Source of the DNA: Nonomuraea helvata
GTDB taxonomy: Bacteria > Actinomycetota > Actinomycetes > Streptosporangiales > Streptosporangiaceae
NCBI RefSeq assembly: GCF_039535785.1
Contig: NZ_BAAAXV010000009.1
Span: 186,001-250,000 of the forward strand
Direction of reading: 5' to 3'
DNA: 64,000 bases
Position numbers and translations under genes: made by a program. Shown here one piece after another: positions 36,087 through 46,319 of the stretch. How positions within the stretch are numbered: the stretch's first letter is position 1; every line of letters starts with the position of its first letter. The notes below the pieces were generated by a model that saw only the letters and a list, made by a program, of their open reading frames with translations, was not told where the DNA came from and ran no database searches.

Positions 36087-36949
36087 GCGTGCCCATGGTC
36101 GCACTCACCGCGGCCGCCTCCGGGCTGCGGCTCGACACCCCGATCGACCGGGAGGAGGCCGCGCGGAGGGCCGCGGAGGAGCTGCTCAAGCCCGCTTACG
36201 AGAAAGAGCCGCTGATCGACCAGATCTACCGGCGGGTCATGCAGTTCCTCGGCGATCTGGTCGACAGGGCGTCGAGCGGGGGCTCCACCGGCGGAATCAT
36301 CGCCGCCGTGCTGATCGTGATGATCATTCTCGCGCTGATCGTGCTCATCTCGTGGCAGCTCCGCAAGGCCACCCGCAAGAACGCGCTCGCCGTGGGAGGG
36401 CTGTTCGGTCAGCGGGCGATGACCGCGGCCGAGCACCGGACGGCCGCCGAGGGGCTGGCCGCCGAGGGGCGCTGGACCGAGGCCATCCAGGAACGGCTCC
36501 GGGCCATCGCGCGTGACCTGGAGGAACGCGCGCTGGTCGACGGCATGCCCGGGCGCACGGCCGACGAGCTGGCCGCGGAGGCCGCCGTCTCGCTGCCGGG
36601 GTTCGCGACGAGGCTGGCGGCGGCGGCGCGGTCGTTCGACGACGTGACGTACGGCGGGGTTCCGGGGACGCGGGAGGCGTACGAGGTGATGTCCGCCCTG
36701 GACGATCAGCTCCGCGAAGCCCGCCCGGTCCCGCTCGCGGTCCCGGTCCCGGCCGGCGTCGGCGCGGGTGCCCCGGTCGGCGCCGCGTCCGCTCCCGCAC
36801 CGGGGGGACCGGTCACCGGCGCACCGACCGGCGACTTCGTCGCGGGCCCGCCGATGGGCCCGCCTGCCGCACCATCGAGCGGCCCGGCGGAAGGGTCGTC
36901 GGCAAGGGCGCCCGAGCAGCCCGGTGACGGGGCGGGTGGGGCGGCATGA
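36083..36949 (+). CDS. DUF4129 domain-containing membrane protein
   Basis: A 288-residue protein whose GTG start overlaps the upstream stop (GTGA). One membrane helix (GIIAAVLIVMIILALIVLIS) precedes the DUF4129 domain, with RWTEAIQERLRAIARDLEER and GRTADELAAEAAVSLPGF, conserved features of this domain. The C-terminus is Pro/Ala/Gly-rich and low in complexity. DUF4129 proteins travel with MoxR, DUF58 and DUF4350 genes and are thought to act in envelope assembly or transglutaminase-like systems; exact role unknown. Confidence 0.85.
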   Translation: MSVPMVALTAAASGLRLDTPIDREEAARRAAEELLKPAYEKEPLIDQIYRRVMQFLGDLVDRASSGGSTGGIIAAVLIVMIILALIVLISWQLRKATRKNALAVGGLFGQRAMTAAEHRTAAEGLAAEGRWTEAIQERLRAIARDLEERALVDGMPGRTADELAAEAAVSLPGFATRLAAAARSFDDVTYGGVPGTREAYEVMSALDDQLREARPVPLAVPVPAGVGAGAPVGAASAPAPGGPVTGAPTGDFVAGPPMGPPAAPSSGPAEGSSARAPEQPGDGAGGAA

Positions 36950-38134
36950 GCGTGCTCACACCACCGCCGGCCGCCGGCGCTCCGGCGCAGGACGGCGGGT
37001 CCTACTCGACCTCCCCCACCGCCCGCTCCACCTGGCGTGGCAGCCGGCTCATCGCGCTGCTCGGCCTGATCATCGTCCTCGTCGCGATCGCCGGCGTGCT
37101 GTTCACCCCCCAGCGGGGCCCGTCACGTCCCCTGGACCCCGACGACACCTCCCTGCAGGGCGCCAAGGCGCTGGCCCAGGTGCTCAAGTCCCGGGGCGTC
37201 GCGGTGGACCGGGTGGACTCCGTACAGGCCGCGGTCGACAGGGCCACCACGGGCAACCGGCTGCTGCTGATCACGGACGTGTCGTACTTCAACGAGTACA
37301 CCCTGGCCACCATCCAGGGCGACCGGCTGATCCTCGGTGACCAGCCAGGACTCGACGCCCTGGCCCCCGGCGTGCGCAGCGAGCTGGCCCGGGCGCGCAC
37401 CCGCTCGCGCGAGCCCGAGTGCGCGCTTCCTGCCGCCACGGCCGGCGGCAGCGCGTACATCGGCGGCACCGACTTCACCGCCCCTGCGGGAGCCACCGGC
37501 TGTTACCCGTCCGGCGAGGGTTACGCGCTGGTCAGCCTCCCGAACGCGGGCGGCACCACCACGGTCGTCGGCGACGCGAGCTTCATGACCAACCAGTTCC
37601 TGGCCGAGGACGGCAACGCCGCGCTCGCGCTCAACCTGATCGGCACCGGCAAGCGCGTGACCTGGCTCGTGCCTCCCGAGAACCCGCCGCCCATCTCGGA
37701 GCTGCCGGGCGAGCGGGGCGAGTCGATGTACGACCTGATGCCGGAGAGCATCCGCTGGACGATCTACATGTCACTCATCGCCCTGGCCGTGACCGCGTTC
37801 TGGCGGGGCAGGCGACTGGGTCCCGTGGTGACGGAGAAGCTGCCCGTCGTCGTGCGCGCGGCCGAGACCGTCGAGGGGCGCGGCAGGCTCTACCGGGCCA
37901 GGCGGGCCAGGCAGCGGGCGGCCGACTCGCTGCGCGCGGGCACGATCGACCGGCTCAGGCCCAGGCTCGGACTCGCGTCGGGGGCCGGGCCGCAGGAGAT
38001 CGTCGCGGCGCTCGCCGCCCGCACGGGGGAGGCCTCCCAGCAGGTCGGCGCGGCACTGTACGGGCCGCCGCCGGCGGACGACGCCGGGCTCGTCGGGTTG
38101 GCCGGATACTTGGACTTCATCGAAAGGCAGGTCA

Positions 38135-38145
<11 letters not shown>
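36946..38145 (+). CDS. DUF4350 domain-containing membrane protein
   Basis: A 399-residue protein with an N-terminal helix (LIALLGLIIVLVAIAGVLFT), a large extracytoplasmic DUF4350 domain (GAKALAQVLKSRGVAVDRVD; LLLITDVSYFNEYTLATI) and a second helix (YMSLIALAVTAFWRGRRLG). A cytosolic basic C-terminus follows. Its start overlaps the DUF4129 stop by 4 bp and its end overlaps the MoxR gene by 11 bp if the upstream MoxR start is used. Part of the MoxR-linked envelope operon. Confidence 0.85.
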
Positions 38146-39115
<970 letters not shown>

Positions 39116-39140
39116 TGGCACTTTCGGTGGTGGTGCGCTG

Positions 39141-40514
39141 ATGGCTCTCACGGGACGTGCCGGGCTGGTCGCGGCGATCGGGATCGTGGTGGTGCTGCTG
39201 GCGCCCCAGCCGGGGGCCGCGCTGGCCGGGGTCTGCCTGCTGCTGGCCGCCGCGATCCTGGTGGACCTGGTGTTCGCCGGGGCCGTGCGCCCGCTGAGGT
39301 TCCACCGTTCCGGCGACACGCTCGTACGGCTCGGCCAGCGGGCCACGGTCGAGCTGATCGTCGAGAACCCCGGCTCCAGACGCGTACGCGGCGCGCTCAG
39401 GGACGCCTGGCCGCCGTCTGCGGGAGCCACCCCGCGCGTCGCCGACCTGGACGTGCCCAAGGGCGAGCGCCGCAAGATCGTCGTGACGCTCGCTCCGACC
39501 AGGCGCGGCGACCGGTCGTCCGTGGCGGTGACCGTGCGCTCGGTCGGGCCGCTGGGCCTGGCCGCCCGCCAGGGCAGCCACCAGGCGCCCTGGTCGGTGC
39601 GCGTGCTGCCGCCGTTCCTGTCGCGCAAGCACCTGCCGTCCAGGCTGGCCAGGCTCCGTGAGCTGGACGGCCAGCACCCTGCGCTGGTGCGCGGTCAGGG
39701 CACGGAGTTCGACTCGCTACGGGAGTACGTGGTGGGCGACGACGTGCGTTCCATCGACTGGCGGGCCACGGCGCGCCGCCACGACGTCGTCGTACGCACC
39801 TGGCGCCCGGAACGCGACCGCCGCGTGCTGATCGTGCTCGACACCGGCCGCACGTCGGCGGGCCGGGTGGGCGACGCGCCGATCCCCATGGCGGGGGCCG
39901 CGCAGGGCGGCAGCGGGCTGCTGGTGCGGCCGGATCCGCGCCCGGCGCCCGGCTGGCCGCGGCTCGACTGGTCGATGGACGCGGCGCTGCTGCTCGCCGC
40001 GCTCGCCGCCCGGGCCGGTGACCAGGTGGACTTCCTCGCCTACGACCGGGCCGTGCGTGCCTGGGTGAGCGGGGCCTCTCGGACTGAGCTGCTGTCGTCG
40101 CTGGTCAACGTGATGGCGCCGATCGAGGCCGAGCTGATCGAGGCCGACTCGCAGGGCATGGTGGCCGCCATTCTGGCGCGGGCCAAGCGGCGCTGCCTGG
40201 TCGTGCTGCTCACCGACCTCAACGCGGCGGCGCTGGACGAGGGGCTCATGCCGGTGCTCCCCCAGCTCTCCTCGCGCCATCTGGTGCTGGTGGCCGGAGT
40301 GTCGGACCCCCGGGTGGCGGCCTTGGCGGGCCGCCGGGAGTCGGCCGAGGAGGTGTACGACGCGGCGGCGGCCGAGCACACCCAGCTCGAACGCCGGCGC
40401 ATCACGGCGCGGCTGCGGCGGCACGGGGTGGAGGTCGTGGACGCGCCCCCGGAGGACATCGCGCCCGCGCTGGCGGACGCGTACCTGGCCCTGAAGGCGG
40501 CGGGACGGCTCTAG
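39141..40514 (+). CDS. DUF58 domain-containing protein (VWA-like)
   Basis: A 457-residue protein with two N-terminal membrane helices (to about residue 50), then a beta-rich region and the DUF58 core. That core carries VRGQGTEFDSLREYVVGDD and RSIDWRATARRHDVVVRTW, followed by a VWA-like fold RRVLIVLDTGRTSAG. It follows the MoxR gene by 25 bp, and the pair is one of the most conserved operons of this type. Probably helps assemble a cell-envelope complex with the DUF4129/DUF4350 partners. Confidence 0.92.
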   Translation: MALTGRAGLVAAIGIVVVLLAPQPGAALAGVCLLLAAAILVDLVFAGAVRPLRFHRSGDTLVRLGQRATVELIVENPGSRRVRGALRDAWPPSAGATPRVADLDVPKGERRKIVVTLAPTRRGDRSSVAVTVRSVGPLGLAARQGSHQAPWSVRVLPPFLSRKHLPSRLARLRELDGQHPALVRGQGTEFDSLREYVVGDDVRSIDWRATARRHDVVVRTWRPERDRRVLIVLDTGRTSAGRVGDAPIPMAGAAQGGSGLLVRPDPRPAPGWPRLDWSMDAALLLAALAARAGDQVDFLAYDRAVRAWVSGASRTELLSSLVNVMAPIEAELIEADSQGMVAAILARAKRRCLVVLLTDLNAAALDEGLMPVLPQLSSRHLVLVAGVSDPRVAALAGRRESAEEVYDAAAAEHTQLERRRITARLRRHGVEVVDAPPEDIAPALADAYLALKAAGRL

Positions 40515-40576
40515 CCCCACCCTCCCCTGGTGGCTCTCCCGCCGCCGTCGGTGACCGGCCTGCGGTGGGGGCGGGG

Positions 40577-41569
40577 TCAGGCGGTCGGGGCGACGTCCGG
40601 GGCGCGTTCGAGGTCGCCGGTCTCGTTCTGACGGAGGGCGCGGCGGCCGAAGACGATCACGTACGTCAGGAACGCCGCCTCGGCGAGGACGCCGATCCCC
40701 ACGCGCGCCCACGTGGGCAGCCCCGACGGTGTGACGAACGCCTCGATCAGCCCCGACACGAACAGCACCGCGACCAGCCCCAGCGCCACGCTCATCACCG
40801 CCCGGCCCTGCTCGGCCAGCGCCTCCGTCCGGCGGCGCGGTCCGGGGTCGATGACCGCCCAGCCCAGGCGCATGCCCACGGCCGCCGCCAGGAACACGGC
40901 GGTCAGCTCCAGCAGGCCGTGCGGCATGATCAGGCCGAAGAAGATGTCCAGCTTGTCGCGGGAGGCCATCAGACCACCTGAGACGCCGACGTTCTCCGCG
41001 TTCATGTAGAGCATGTACGGGATCGGCAACCCGAGCAGCACCGAAGAAATGATCACCTGCGCGGAGACCCACGCGTTGTTCACCCACACGTGGCCGGCGA
41101 AGGACGCGGCCGGGTTCTCCGAGTAGTAGTCGGAGAAGTCGTGCTCGACGAGCTGGGTGATCTGGTCAGGCGAGGCGATCGACGACTGCACGTCGGGATT
41201 GGCGGCCACCCAGGCGCCCATCACCCACGCCACCAGCGTGAACGCCACCGCGCTCGCCAGCCACCACCACCGCGCCCGGTAGGCCACCACGGGGAACGAC
41301 ACCGTGAAGAACCGCACGAACTCCCGCCAGGCAGGCGTGTGCGCGCCGGTCACGGCGGACCTGGCCCTGGCCACCAGCGCCGACAGCCGCCCGGTCAGCA
41401 TCGCGTCACCGGAGGAGGAGCGCACGATGGACAGGTGCGTCGACACCCGCTGATAGAGGTCGACCAGCTCGTCCACCTCGTCGCCGGTCAGCGACGAGCG
41501 GTGCTTGACCAGGTGGTCGAGCCGGTCCCACACGGGGCGGTGTGCTGTGATGAACGCATCGATGTCCAC
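40577..41569 (-). CDS. Stage II sporulation protein M (SpoIIM)-like membrane protein
   Basis: A 330-residue membrane protein of the SpoIIM/DUF95 family. A cytosolic helical N-terminus (DELVDLYQRVSTHLSIVRS) leads to five or six helices. Signature segments are FFTVSFPVVAYRARWWWL and IMPHGLLELTAVFLAAAVGMRLG, with NNAWVSAQVIISSVLLGLP between them. Convergent with the DUF58 gene and divergent from the RDD gene, the usual clustering of these families. Role in this lineage unknown. Confidence 0.88.
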   Translation of the reverse strand: MDIDAFITAHRPVWDRLDHLVKHRSSLTGDEVDELVDLYQRVSTHLSIVRSSSGDAMLTGRLSALVARARSAVTGAHTPAWREFVRFFTVSFPVVAYRARWWWLASAVAFTLVAWVMGAWVAANPDVQSSIASPDQITQLVEHDFSDYYSENPAASFAGHVWVNNAWVSAQVIISSVLLGLPIPYMLYMNAENVGVSGGLMASRDKLDIFFGLIMPHGLLELTAVFLAAAVGMRLGWAVIDPGPRRRTEALAEQGRAVMSVALGLVAVLFVSGLIEAFVTPSGLPTWARVGIGVLAEAAFLTYVIVFGRRALRQNETGDLERAPDVAPTA

Positions 41570-41620
41570 CCGAACATTCTGGCCGCTCAGTCAGTGCGAC
41601 ATAGCCGTTAGGCTCCATAT

Positions 41621-42634
41621 ATGTCAGAGGTTGTGACCGGCGACGCGGTCGTCGTCGAAGTGCGGGTCGCCCAGATGCCCTCGCGCGCGCTGGCGATCAT
41701 CATCGACATGGCCGTCCAGTTCACCGTGCTGATCGCCGCCTATGCGATCTTGGGCGCGTTCTCGGCCATCTCGGACTCCGCCGCGTTCGGGGCCGCGATG
41801 ATCGTGCTCGTGGTGCTGGTGCTGGTCGGCTACCCCGTGATCTTCGAGACCCTCTCCAGAGGGCGCAGCCTCGGCAAGCTGGCACTCGGGCTGCGGGTGG
41901 TCGGCGACGACGGCAGCCCCGAGCGTTTCAGGCAGGCGCTGTTCAGGGGCCTGGCCGGGGTCGTGGAGTTCTGGATGTTCTCCGGGGCTCCCGCGCTGAT
42001 CTCGTCGCTGGTCTCGCAGCGGGGCAAGCGGCTCGGCGACATCTTCGCGGGCACCATCGTGATCTCCGAGCGGGCGCCGCGCGACCGCGGGCAGTTCATC
42101 GAGATGCCGCCGCCGCTGATGACCTGGGCGGCCACGCTGGAGCTCTCCCAGCTGCCCGACGAGGTGGCGCAGGCCGCCAGGCAGTACCTGTCGCGATGGC
42201 ACGACCTGTCGCCGCAGGTCCAGCACGAGATGGGGGTGCGGATCGCGACCCAGGTGGCGGCGTTCGTCTCGCCCGCCGCGCCGGGCGGGGTGCCGCCGCA
42301 CGCGTACCTGAGCGCCGTCCTGGCCGAGCGCCGCAGGAGGGAGCAGATGCGCCTCGCGCTGCGCACCGGCAACGGCCTCGCGCACCAGGCCCCGCAGCCT
42401 CCGTATCAGCAGCCGGGCCCGTACCAGCCTCCGGTTCCGAACCCTTACCAGCAGCCGGTGCCGCCCAACCCGTATCAGCAGGCGGCGTCAGGCCCGTACC
42501 GGCAGCCGGCTCCGGCGCCGTACCAGCCTCAGGGGCCTTATGCGCCGTTTCAGCCGAACCACCACCAGGTTCCGGCCGCACCCGCGCCGGAGCCGCCGAA
42601 GGCGACTCCGGGCGGGTTCGCGCCGCCTCAGTGA
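41621..42634 (+). CDS. RDD family membrane protein with Pro/Tyr/Gln-rich tail
   Basis: A 337-residue protein. The RDD domain spans about residues 15-155, beginning PSRALAIIIDMAVQFTVLIA (the first Arg and Asp of the motif) with GRSLGKLALGLRVVGDDG downstream. A linker domain follows, then ~90 residues of repeats like PYQQPxP and NPYQQPVPPNPYQQAA. The tail resembles the one in the protein at 60836-62677. RDD proteins may be transporters or sodium antiporters; function is not settled. Divergent from the SpoIIM-like gene. Confidence 0.88.
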   Translation: MSEVVTGDAVVVEVRVAQMPSRALAIIIDMAVQFTVLIAAYAILGAFSAISDSAAFGAAMIVLVVLVLVGYPVIFETLSRGRSLGKLALGLRVVGDDGSPERFRQALFRGLAGVVEFWMFSGAPALISSLVSQRGKRLGDIFAGTIVISERAPRDRGQFIEMPPPLMTWAATLELSQLPDEVAQAARQYLSRWHDLSPQVQHEMGVRIATQVAAFVSPAAPGGVPPHAYLSAVLAERRRREQMRLALRTGNGLAHQAPQPPYQQPGPYQPPVPNPYQQPVPPNPYQQAASGPYRQPAPAPYQPQGPYAPFQPNHHQVPAAPAPEPPKATPGGFAPPQ

Positions 42635-42659
42635 GGACGGCGCTTCCGCGGGTGATCCG

Positions 42660-44042
42660 TCAGTCGTGCCAGCCGTTCCGGTACGACCCCTGGGTCTGCA
42701 CGTTCAGCCGGTCGGTACGGACACCCCTGGCGCTGTCCGTGAGCGGATCGTTGATCCTGATGACGTCGAGGCCTTCGTGGAAGTCGGCCCCGTAGATGTA
42801 GCCGTTGTAGTAGTACGCGGACCAGATGCCGCCGCCACCGCCCGCCGAGCGGGGACCGCGCTCGAAGTAGCCGATCTCCCTCGGGTGGGCCGCGTCGGTG
42901 AAGTCCCAGACCGAGAGCCCGCCCATGTACCAGGCCTGAACCATGATGTCCCGGCCCTTGACGGGGATGAGCGAGCCGTTGTGCGCGACACAGTTCTCGC
43001 TGTCGGCCTGGTAGCGCGGGATCTTGAAGTAGCTCTTGAACGTGAACTGCCCGTTCGAGATGTCATAGATCGCGTCCGCGCCGCGGTTCGGGCCGATCGC
43101 CTCGTTGCAGGTGGCCGCGCCGCCGCCGCCGAGCTCGTCGGTGAAGACGACCTTCTTGGCGTCGTTGCTGAAGGTGGCCGAGTGCCAGAAGGCGAAGTTC
43201 GGGTCCGTGGTCCTGGCGGTCACCTTCGGGTTCAGCCGGTCCGAGATGTCGAACAGCACGCCGTCACCCATGCACGCGCCCGCCGCGATGTCCTTCTCGG
43301 CGTAGGCGGTGATGTCGTGGCAGCCGCTGGTCGGCAGCAGCAGGCCCGGCTGGGTCTCGTTGCCGCCGTCAGGGAAGATCACCGGGGTGGACGCGACCGC
43401 GGCTGAGGCCGGGTCCTTGAGCGGCACCTTGATGATCGAGATCTTGTCATGCGGCGGCTGGCAGTCGGGGAAGGTCGCGCTCGGGTTGTAGGACGAGACG
43501 TAGATGTAGACGTTCTTGTACTGGTCGCGGCCCTTGCCCGGCACCAGGGTCAGGGTGTGGGAGCCGCAGTTCGTCTCGACCGACTTGATGTACTTCGGGC
43601 TTGCCTTGTCGGAGACGTCGAAAATCCTGACGCCTTCCCAGGCCTCCTTGTGGTCGGCGGTCAGCGCCGTGCTGTTGCACGAGTCGTCGCTGCGCGAGGA
43701 GTCGACGGCGGTGAACAGCAGGTCGCCATAGACGGTGACGTCCATCTGGGAGCCGGGGCAGACGACGGAGCTGACAGGCTTGGCCTTCTTGGGGTTGCGG
43801 ATGTCGTAGATCGAGAAGCCGCCGTAGTTGCCGACGTACGCGTAGTCGCCCTGGAACGCGATGTCGGTGTTGATCGTCGAGGCGATCGGGGCGGGCTTGG
43901 GGATGTTGAGCACGTGGGTCACGTTGGGGCTGTTGACCACGGCGTCGGGCGGTGGGATGTCGGCGGCCATGGCGGGCATTCCCGTCAGCGCTAGCGCGAC
44001 GGCTGCTGCCGCCGCCACGAGGGCGCGGCGCGGATTGGACAC
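42660..44042 (-). CDS. Secreted LVIVD-repeat beta-propeller protein, copy 1
   Basis: A 460-residue exported protein with a signal peptide (RRALVAAAAAVALALTGMPAMA). The GTG start at 44042 follows GGAGG by 7 nt; the longer frame upstream is noncoding. The mature part shows repeated propeller units such as DYAYVGNYGGFSIYDIRNPK and GVRIFDVSDKASPKYI (LVIVD repeats) and paired cysteines. Metal- or phytase-like residues are not evident to me. It is tandem with a highly similar paralogue 77 bp upstream on the same strand. Probably extracellular or wall-associated. Confidence 0.85.
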   Translation of the reverse strand: MSNPRRALVAAAAAVALALTGMPAMAADIPPPDAVVNSPNVTHVLNIPKPAPIASTINTDIAFQGDYAYVGNYGGFSIYDIRNPKKAKPVSSVVCPGSQMDVTVYGDLLFTAVDSSRSDDSCNSTALTADHKEAWEGVRIFDVSDKASPKYIKSVETNCGSHTLTLVPGKGRDQYKNVYIYVSSYNPSATFPDCQPPHDKISIIKVPLKDPASAAVASTPVIFPDGGNETQPGLLLPTSGCHDITAYAEKDIAAGACMGDGVLFDISDRLNPKVTARTTDPNFAFWHSATFSNDAKKVVFTDELGGGGAATCNEAIGPNRGADAIYDISNGQFTFKSYFKIPRYQADSENCVAHNGSLIPVKGRDIMVQAWYMGGLSVWDFTDAAHPREIGYFERGPRSAGGGGGIWSAYYYNGYIYGADFHEGLDVIRINDPLTDSARGVRTDRLNVQTQGSYRNGWHD

Positions 44043-44080
44043 TCCGGAGCCTCCAAGATCGTGTGTCCGGACAGAACGGA

Positions 44081-44113
44081 GGCGGCGAGGACCCGCGCGG
44101 GGCCCTCGCCGCC
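44081..44113 (-). terminator. Hairpin terminator between the two LVIVD genes
   Basis: GGCGGCGAGG (44081-44090) pairs perfectly with CCTCGCCGCC (44104-44113) with a 13-nt GC-rich loop. It lies 7 bp past the stop of copy 2 and upstream of copy 1, so each copy may be transcribed separately. Confidence 0.7.
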
Positions 44114-44119
44114 GGAGAA

Positions 44120-45508
44120 TCAGTGGCCGTGTTCGGGATACGACGCCTGGGTCTGCGCGTTCAGGGAGCGCATCCGCACGCCGTTCGCCCGGTTGGTACG
44201 CCAGTCGTTGATCTTCAGAACGTCCAGGCCCAGGTTGAAGTCGGACCCGTAGATGTAGCCGTTGTAGTAGTAGGCCGACCAGAAGCCGCCGCTGAGCGCC
44301 GGCGCGGTGCTGTCGGGGCCGCGCTCGAAGAAGGCGATCTCCTGCGGGTGCGCCGAGTCGGTGAAGTCGACCACCGAGATCCCGCCCTGGTACCACGCCT
44401 GCACCATGATGTCCCGGCCCTTGACCGGGATCAGCGAGCCGTTGTGCGCCACGCAGTTCTCCGTGTCGGCCTGGTAGCGCGGGATCTTGAAGTAGCTCCT
44501 GAACTGGAGCTGCCCGTTCACGATGTCGTAGTACGCGTTGGCGCCCCGGTTCGGGCCGATGGCCTCGTTGCAGGTGGCCCTGGTGCCGCCGCCGAGCTCG
44601 TCGGTGAAGATGACCTTCGTGCCGTCGTTGTTGAAGGTGGCCGAGTGCCAGAACGCGAAGTTCGTGTCATCGCGCACCTTGGCGGTGACCTTGGGCTGCT
44701 CGGGGTTGCGGATGTCGAGCAGGATGCCCTCGCCCATGCAGGCGCCCGCGGCGATGCCCTTCTCGGGGTAGGCCGTGATGTCGTGGCAGCCGGTGGTGGC
44801 GGACTTGCCGTCGGGGTACGGCAGCGGGAGGCCGGGGTTGCCGCCGTCGGGGAAGAGGTTCGGCGTCCCGATCACCGTGGCGGCCGTCGGGTCGCGCAGC
44901 GGCACCTTGACGATCGAGATCAGGTCGTGGGGCGGCTGGCAGTCGGGGAACGACGCGTTCGGCGCGTAGGAGGAGACGTAGAGGTAGACGTTCTCGCGCC
45001 TGCGGTCGGGCACCAGCGTGTGCGTGTGAGAGCCGCAGTTCGTCTCGACCGACTTGATGTACTTCGGGCTGGCCTTGTCGGAGATGTCGAAGATGCGGAT
45101 GCCCTCCCACGACTCCTTGACGGAGGCCGGCTGGGAGGTGCTGCTGCACGAGTCGTTGTTCCGCGAGGAGTCCACGGAGCCGAACAGCAGGTTGCCGTAG
45201 ACGGTGACGTCCATCTGGCCGCCTGGGCAGACCACCGAGCTGACCAGCGACGTCCGCTTCGGGTTCCTGATGTCGTAGATCGAGAAGCCGTAGTAGTTGC
45301 CCACGTAGGCGTAGTCGCCCTGGAAGGCCATGTCCGTGTGGATGTCGGCCAGCGCCTCGGGCTTGGGCACGTTGGTGACGTGCTGGATGTTGGGGCTCAT
45401 GACGATCTCGCCGGGAGCCGGGATGTCCGCGGCCTGGACCGGTAAGGCGACGCCGCCCAGCAGCGCGACCGTCGCCATCAGGGTGAGGGCCCTGCGGAGG
45501 GAGAACAC
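44120..45508 (-). CDS. Secreted LVIVD-repeat beta-propeller protein, copy 2
   Basis: A 462-residue paralogue of the preceding gene. The GTG start follows AGGAGG with 7-nt spacing and opens a signal peptide (FSLRRALTLMATVALLGGVA, cleavage after VQA). Shared blocks include DIPAPGEIVMSPNIQHVTN, DMAFQGDYAYVGNYYGFSIY, SVETNCGSHTHTLV and KVIFTDELGGGTRATCNEAI, almost unchanged between copies. It is a recent-looking tandem duplicate. Function unknown; the DUF305 gene is divergent from it. Confidence 0.85.
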   Translation of the reverse strand: MFSLRRALTLMATVALLGGVALPVQAADIPAPGEIVMSPNIQHVTNVPKPEALADIHTDMAFQGDYAYVGNYYGFSIYDIRNPKRTSLVSSVVCPGGQMDVTVYGNLLFGSVDSSRNNDSCSSTSQPASVKESWEGIRIFDISDKASPKYIKSVETNCGSHTHTLVPDRRRENVYLYVSSYAPNASFPDCQPPHDLISIVKVPLRDPTAATVIGTPNLFPDGGNPGLPLPYPDGKSATTGCHDITAYPEKGIAAGACMGEGILLDIRNPEQPKVTAKVRDDTNFAFWHSATFNNDGTKVIFTDELGGGTRATCNEAIGPNRGANAYYDIVNGQLQFRSYFKIPRYQADTENCVAHNGSLIPVKGRDIMVQAWYQGGISVVDFTDSAHPQEIAFFERGPDSTAPALSGGFWSAYYYNGYIYGSDFNLGLDVLKINDWRTNRANGVRMRSLNAQTQASYPEHGH

Positions 45509-45674
45509 TCGGGATCCTCCTATAAAGGGGGCATAAATCTACGTCATCCTCGCCTCTCCGGCCTCAACAAGCCAGCAGACAACTTGTCAATTTTTGTTCC
45601 TGTTCGCCCCCTTTGAAGTTGTCCCCTTTTGGCCTAGAGTGCGCATTCTCGACCGAGTCAGTCAGGGAGGTTGA

Positions 45675-46304
45675 GTGCGCGCCGCGCTCATAGTCGTCAT
45701 GGGTACGGTCGTTGCCCTCTCAGGCTGCAGCTCCCCACCGCAGGCCCCGCGCGCCGACTCGACCGCGCCGGTGATCGCTCCCGGCCGTCCCGGCGAGCAG
45801 GCCAGGACGCTGTCGCCGAGCGAGGCCGCCACCGCCGTCCCCACGGCCACCGCCAACGCGGCCGACATCAAATACGTCCAGGACATGATCGTCCACCACC
45901 GGCAGGCCCTGGACATGTCCCTCCTCGCGCCCAGCAGGGCCGACTCGGCCAAGCTGAAGAGCCTGGCCGGCCGGATCAAGGACGCACAGGGGCCGGAGAT
46001 CCAGTTCATGACGACCTGGCTGCAGGAGCAGCAGCAGACGGTGCCCGACCATCACGCCGCCCACGCTGGAATGCCGGGAATGGCCACACCCGAGCAGATG
46101 GAGGCGCTGAAGGCGGCCACGGGAAAGGACTTCGACCGGATGTTCCTGCAACTCATGATCAACCACCACCTTGGGGCGATCAAGATGTCGGAGCAGGTGC
46201 TGACCAGCGGCTCCCACATCCGCGTGGAGGAACTGGCCACGGACGTCAGCGTGACCCAGGCGGCCGAGATCCGCCGCATGCAGGAGATGCAGTCCGCCCT
46301 TTAG
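45675..46304 (+). CDS. DUF305 family lipoprotein
   Basis: A 209-residue lipoprotein with lipobox VALSGCSSPP. The mature domain is the ferritin-like DUF305 helical bundle, with two histidine-rich helices: IKYVQDMIVHHRQALDM and FDRMFLQLMINHHLGAIKM. The Met/His pattern suggests metal (often copper) binding, known only from related proteins. The GTG start at 45675 follows GGGAGG. It is divergent from LVIVD copy 2 and convergent with the short SAH hydrolase gene. Confidence 0.92.
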   Translation: MRAALIVVMGTVVALSGCSSPPQAPRADSTAPVIAPGRPGEQARTLSPSEAATAVPTATANAADIKYVQDMIVHHRQALDMSLLAPSRADSAKLKSLAGRIKDAQGPEIQFMTTWLQEQQQTVPDHHAAHAGMPGMATPEQMEALKAATGKDFDRMFLQLMINHHLGAIKMSEQVLTSGSHIRVEELATDVSVTQAAEIRRMQEMQSAL

Positions 46305-46319
46305 CCCCGCTCAGGGTGG

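Noticed and set aside
40515..40576. Possible terminator CCCCACC...GGTGGGG between DUF58 and SpoIIM-like genes
   Set aside because: The arms are short and the loop about 40 nt, too weak to call.
41406..41618. Short minus-strand frame overlapping the SpoIIM-like start
   Set aside because: It is a shadow of the SpoIIM-like gene and its promoter with no independent features.
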